64,000 bases of DNA from Gordius sp. MW1 (taxonomy: Eukaryota > Nematomorpha > Gordioida > Gordea > Gordiidae), in contig OZ038528.1 of NCBI GenBank assembly GCA_964036665.1, forward strand, positions 7,074,501 through 7,138,500, read 5' to 3'. The notes beneath the pieces were generated by a model. That model worked only from the letters and a program-made list of their open reading frames with translations. It did no database searches and had not been told where the DNA came from. Shown one piece after another: positions 60,056 to 64,000 of this stretch (within the stretch, counting starts at the first letter, position 1; each line of letters begins with the position of its first letter). Position numbers and translations under genes: made by a program.

Positions 60056-60583
60056 ATATTGCAAATGCATATTAACTTATTATAAAGCATTTATTCTAAA
60101 CTATGTAATATAGCCTCCATAATATGGGTTAAAGGATATATTGAAGTAAATTGTATTTTATAACTTTGTACTTATAAAATTTATTTATAACTTTGTACTT
60201 ATAAAATCTATTTATTTATATATTCGCTCGCGAAGTTATTAATTTCTATGTTTTATTAACGATACATTTTCTTCCTTTATAATATAACCGATCTTGAGAG
60301 CGTTCACTTTTCAATATCTTTATTTCTCCAAATTCATAAATTATTATACATATCAACTCTTTCAAAAACCAAATAATAATATCCTTCAATCATGATATTG
60401 CGATTTTTAACATTGACAGTTATATATATTATGAATCATAAAAATCGTATGTATATAGGGGGGGGGGGAATCTTGCAGCAGGCGCCAGTAAATTATAAAG
60501 TTTTGTGCGACGTAAAGGGGAAGGGGGAATATTTTGAGATCTAGCAGCAGGCGCCCGTATACCAAGAAGTATCATTCATGACA
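60056..60583 (-). mobile_element. Probable 3' LTR of the Ty3/gypsy element
   Basis: On the minus strand a purine tract AAAAAAGGAAGA is followed by TGTCATGAATG at 60583, as expected for a polypurine tract and an LTR beginning TG. An AATAAA lies downstream at about 60320. The inner repeats GGCGCCTGCTGC occur twice. The LTR's far end is not fixed: the matching 5' LTR lies outside the window. The left limit given is only the neighbouring Helitron end. Confidence 0.45.
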
Positions 60584-60593
60584 TCTTCCTTTT

Positions 60594-61387
60594 TTAAAAA
60601 TTGCCGTCCGCCTCTTCATCAGCACCCACCGAAAACACATCTTCCTCCATTAAGATGTGTTCTTCCGTGGCTGTTATGTTATCAGGCGTCGTATAGTTAG
60701 GAGAACTACCTCTAGCAGGAGTTAGGCCGTCAGGAGTGGATACCACCGTGCCCGAGCTGATACGCGCAATAGGAGCTACACGGCGTGTCGCATACGACAA
60801 AACGTTTGCCCCTTGCGGGAGCACGTTCAACGCTTCCGTTGTAGCTCTAACCCGCTCAAACTCAACAAGCGGCACTCCTGCATTGTTCAATGGCGCCCTC
60901 TCTGCCGTACCCTGATGTCCAACTGCGCCTTGCTCAGTTTCGCACATTGGGGGTAGGTGCCATCTTCCACAACCTCCGCACCTTCTTCGAAGCGCTCTTC
61001 GAGCCCGCCGTCCTCCCCTCGTATTAGCATGTCTTATTGCATTCTCCCTTCTTCCCTGAGCCACCAGCCTCACAGGGGTTAGGTTTGGTTCATATTAGGA
61101 GCGTAGACGTGGCAGCTCATCGGCTCCGATGAGAACGCTAATGAGTACCGGACCCGGTCTCACCAGCTCTGCTATCCGCTCCACTCTAATCCTTATTCTA
61201 CACCAGGAAGTAATAATGTCCATCCAATGTCGTGTTTCAACTTTGTTAGTATGCAGCACGTGCACTTTATAAATCATGGAAGTTATCACTTCCACTACGC
61301 GCGATATCAATCATTTAGGCGCACCGGTGTAATTTCTACACCACACCAGTTGATCTACATTATATTTTGGAATAGCATTATTGCTCA
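60594..61387 (-). pseudogene. Ty3/gypsy post-integrase region, disrupted
   Basis: Downstream of the main pol frame, the minus strand still encodes VDQLVWCRNYTGAPK, stop, LISRVVEVITSMIYKVHVLH, which resembles the C-terminal domain after the integrase core in gypsy/mag-type elements. A stop at 61388 and a TGA in place of a Trp codon interrupt it. The following GC-rich frame 61073-60594 (159 codons, ending acidic) is of unknown nature. Confidence 0.6.
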
Positions 61388-63997
61388 CTACAGGGCTCCC
61401 TCGTGAATCAAATCAACGGGACACCTTAATTTTCGACCTAAAAATTCCATTCCTATTGGAGGCCGTTCCAAACCACGAGGTGCTGCATTAAAATATAACT
61501 TAGTTAACCAAACGCCATAGCTTTCTGATTTGGCAAGTCTTAACCACTTTTTTACTATTCCCACATACCGTTCCACCTGACCATTGGAACTCGGATGATA
61601 TGGCGGTGTTAACACGTGCTTAATCTTCCACGTCTGACAAAAAGTCTTTAATTCAACGCTCACAAACGCTTTGCCGTTGTCCGTGACAAGCATACTAGGA
61701 AAACCATAAGAACCGACCAGGCTCTTTAAAAAACTTATGGTCACTCTAGCAGTCGTGTTAGTAATTTTCTGAAATTCCGTCCAACCGGAATATGCATCGA
61801 CTACGATTATATAGTTTTTCTTTTCCCATTCAAAAAAATCGATGTGTACCCTTTCCCAAGGTTCTCTAGGTCGAGACCATCTCGCAGCTTTATTTCTACG
61901 AGGCATTGGAGCATTAGACTTGCATAAATCACATTGTCTAATCCGCTCTTCAACGTTTTTCGATATTCCAGGCCACCAGACATACTGCCTGGCGAAAGCC
62001 TTCAGTTTAACCGTACCAAAATGTCCCTTATGTAACATTTCTAAAATTGCCGGCCTAAGTACATCGGGTATAACTACCTTATCGGCTCTTTTTAGACAAC
62101 CGTCTTCGATATACAGCTCACACAGCGCATTTTTATATTGCTGTGGCACCTGTTCTTGCGTTTCCTCTCCAATTAATATCTTCTTGACCACACTAATATC
62201 CCTATCAGTGTTGCAAGCAGCGGAGATATCCTCCATATCTACGATTTTTAAAGCATTTATTACGTGACCGCCGACTATTTCGCATGCCAATGGAGACTCC
62301 TCCGAGTTAATATTTTCCGGACCTAACCTAGACAAAACATCGGCCAATCCGTTATCCTCTCCCTTACGATAAATCAACTTTAGTGTAAAATTACCTAACA
62401 CTAATAACCATCGCTGCAATCTGGGGGACATCAACATTTCGTTGTTATCTTTCCGAAACAAGTCTATCAATGGTTTATGGTCTGTATAAACGATGAATCT
62501 TTTACCTATCAAAAATTCCCTACACCGTTTTAGTCCATACACCATAGCTAAAGCTTCTTTCTCTATAACAGAGTAGTTAAGTTCGGTCTTATTTAATTTC
62601 TTGGCGAAATACATTACCGGATGCTCAACTTCATCCTCAAGCTGACATAATGCACCTCCCACACCATTATTTGATGCATCTACTACCAAAACATGCTCTT
62701 TTGAAGCGTCAAAGCAAACTAATACAGGTTTCTCTAATAAAGTTTTGCGCAACTTGTCAAAACAGTCGTTCTCAAATTGCGTCCATTTAAATTGCACGTT
62801 ATCTTTAATTAATTCGTTTAAAGGACCTGACCACCGAGTAAAATTAGGAATGAACCGATTATAATAAGTTATCATCCCCAAAAACGATTTCAACTCCTTT
62901 TTATTACTCGACGCTTTCAACTGCTGTAAATCTTTAATTTTACTTAATACCGGACGAATCGTACCTTTACCTAATACGTGTCCCAAATACGTAATCTCCT
63001 GCACACAAAAAACACATTTTTTTGCTGATAACCGTAGACCCTTAATTTTTATTAAGTTTAACACCATGTCTAGACGTTGGTCATGCTCGTTTTTATTAGA
63101 TCCAGTAACCAAGATATCGTCTAAATAATAAATTACACCCTCCATGTTAGCAAACAAGGAAGCCATGGTTCTTTGAAATATCGGCGCTGACACACTAAGA
63201 CCGAAAGGTAATCTTTTGAAAGCAAACAACCCTTGGTTAGTGTTAGTAGTTAAAACTAACGCCGTCTTGCAATCAACCTTTAATTGTAAATAAGCGTTTG
63301 CAAGATCGATCTTAGAAAAATAATTTGCACCACGCAATTTAGATAAAATACTTTCTAATCTGGGTAATGGGTATTTGACGTCGACCACATATTTATTGAC
63401 CGTTATTCTATAATCCGCGCATATCCTAATTGACCCATCTGCCTTTTTAACTGGAACCAGTGGGGTAGCCTTTTCGGAAAATTCAACGGGTTCTATTACA
63501 CCGTCGGTTAGCCACTTATCCAAAGTCTGTTGTACCTGTTCACGCCACAAAAATGGAACACGCCTCGCTGGGCAAAACCTAGGTTGAGCATCCTTTTTAA
63601 GTCTAATGGAAAAAATACCTTCCTTTAAGCAACCTAGTTTGTCTTCAAATATTGGTGCATATTTCTCCTGAATTAGATCTCTTGAACCCTTTTGTATACT
63701 AAGAATATTAAATTTAGCACCCCAAGCCCTACCAGGATTTACAGAGGGACTTTTACACCTAGCCGTCAACAACGAACTCTCTCCTTTGGAGTTCCATCTC
63801 ATAGCCAGATGACCTCTAACCAAAAATGGGCAATTAACACGGGGGTAGATTATATTTCCTACCTTCCTAATTACAGGTTTATCGCAGAGCTTATCACACA
63901 CACCCCACCAATTATTTAACGGACCCAATTTACATATCCAAGACCATCCTAAAATACTTTCCACCCTTTCCTTTACAAGATATAACTTTAAACGCAA
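61388..63997 (-). CDS. Ty3/gypsy retrotransposon pol (RT, RNase H, integrase)
   Basis: An 869-residue frame open to the right edge, so the N-terminus (gag, protease) lies outside. Residues about 150-330 are reverse transcriptase: FSKIDLANAY with Asp231 and YLDD at 291-294. About 425-555 is RNase H, with Asp440, Glu479/481, Asp506 and Asp553. Integrase follows: zinc-binding His656/659 and Cys689/692, then a D,D35E core of Asp720, Asp773 and Glu809. All catalytic positions are present in one uninterrupted frame, so this part looks young. Gene order RT-RNase H-integrase is that of Ty3/gypsy (Metaviridae), near the mag/K02A2.6-like group. It ends at a stop just after LIHEGAL, before the usual integrase C-terminal domain. 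Confidence 0.93.
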   Translation of the reverse strand: MRLKLYLVKERVESILGWSWICKLGPLNNWWGVCDKLCDKPVIRKVGNIIYPRVNCPFLVRGHLAMRWNSKGESSLLTARCKSPSVNPGRAWGAKFNILSIQKGSRDLIQEKYAPIFEDKLGCLKEGIFSIRLKKDAQPRFCPARRVPFLWREQVQQTLDKWLTDGVIEPVEFSEKATPLVPVKKADGSIRICADYRITVNKYVVDVKYPLPRLESILSKLRGANYFSKIDLANAYLQLKVDCKTALVLTTNTNQGLFAFKRLPFGLSVSAPIFQRTMASLFANMEGVIYYLDDILVTGSNKNEHDQRLDMVLNLIKIKGLRLSAKKCVFCVQEITYLGHVLGKGTIRPVLSKIKDLQQLKASSNKKELKSFLGMITYYNRFIPNFTRWSGPLNELIKDNVQFKWTQFENDCFDKLRKTLLEKPVLVCFDASKEHVLVVDASNNGVGGALCQLEDEVEHPVMYFAKKLNKTELNYSVIEKEALAMVYGLKRCREFLIGKRFIVYTDHKPLIDLFRKDNNEMLMSPRLQRWLLVLGNFTLKLIYRKGEDNGLADVLSRLGPENINSEESPLACEIVGGHVINALKIVDMEDISAACNTDRDISVVKKILIGEETQEQVPQQYKNALCELYIEDGCLKRADKVVIPDVLRPAILEMLHKGHFGTVKLKAFARQYVWWPGISKNVEERIRQCDLCKSNAPMPRRNKAARWSRPREPWERVHIDFFEWEKKNYIIVVDAYSGWTEFQKITNTTARVTISFLKSLVGSYGFPSMLVTDNGKAFVSVELKTFCQTWKIKHVLTPPYHPSSNGQVERYVGIVKKWLRLAKSESYGVWLTKLYFNAAPRGLERPPIGMEFLGRKLRCPVDLIHEGAL

Positions 63998-64000
63998 TAT

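Noticed and set aside
61842..62267. Plus-strand open frames within the gypsy pol (also 63692-63919)
   Set aside because: Antisense to an intact retrotransposon reading frame.

Overview
The window is AT-rich animal nuclear DNA. It shows spliced genes with short introns (51-353 nt), a eukaryotic tRNA-Pro with a Pol III T-run terminator, and dense transposon debris. The three protein genes are typical of Metazoa, and the Helitron, hAT, piggyBac, mariner and Ty3/gypsy mixture fits an invertebrate, probably a protostome. The sequence alone does not let me name the species.

Host genes are few. (1) 13152-14945 (+) is a two-exon ZFP36/TIS11 (tristetraprolin-family) mRNA-decay factor with two CCCH fingers and a C-terminal CNOT1-binding-like motif; its 3' flank carries three UAUUUAUU elements, suggesting autoregulation. 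(2) 32073-33077 (+) is an intronless 4'-phosphopantetheinyl transferase of the AASDHPPT type. (3) 35334-33242 (-) is a six-exon purple (tartrate-resistant) acid phosphatase with a signal peptide. It keeps every metal ligand I can see except the conserved Asn of the GNHDH motif, which is Gly, and its first exon needs one frame correction. Genes 2 and 3 converge with 164 bp between stop codons. (4) 41101-41172 (-) is tRNA-Pro(AGG).

The rest is mobile DNA at several ages. 1-9 kb holds a fold-back mariner-like element, a dispersed repeat, a decayed Helitron whose Rep region is fused by deletion to its helicase C-terminus, and TTAA-flanked piggyBac-like elements. 16-43 kb holds many short hAT-type elements, several with exact 8-bp target duplications, including nested sets and a long-hairpin element at 38.9-40.5 kb. 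44-53.4 kb is a composite locus of three large related units built from roughly two dozen copies of a 100-130 bp repeat. Each copy carries an inverted CCAATGG/CCATTGG pair, and tRNA B-box-like segments are interspersed; a piggyBac transposase fragment lies between the first and second units. 54-60 kb holds a second Helitron interrupted by a TA-flanked fold-back element, a GC-ended hAT element, and a non-autonomous Helitron with both ends intact. 60-64 kb is a Ty3/gypsy retrotransposon on the minus strand that runs off the right edge.

Large stretches (about 2-4.2, 9-13, 15.6-19, 19.4-25, 29.5-32 and 42.7-44 kb) hold no gene I can support. All boundaries come from reading the sequence by eye; no alignment or search was run.
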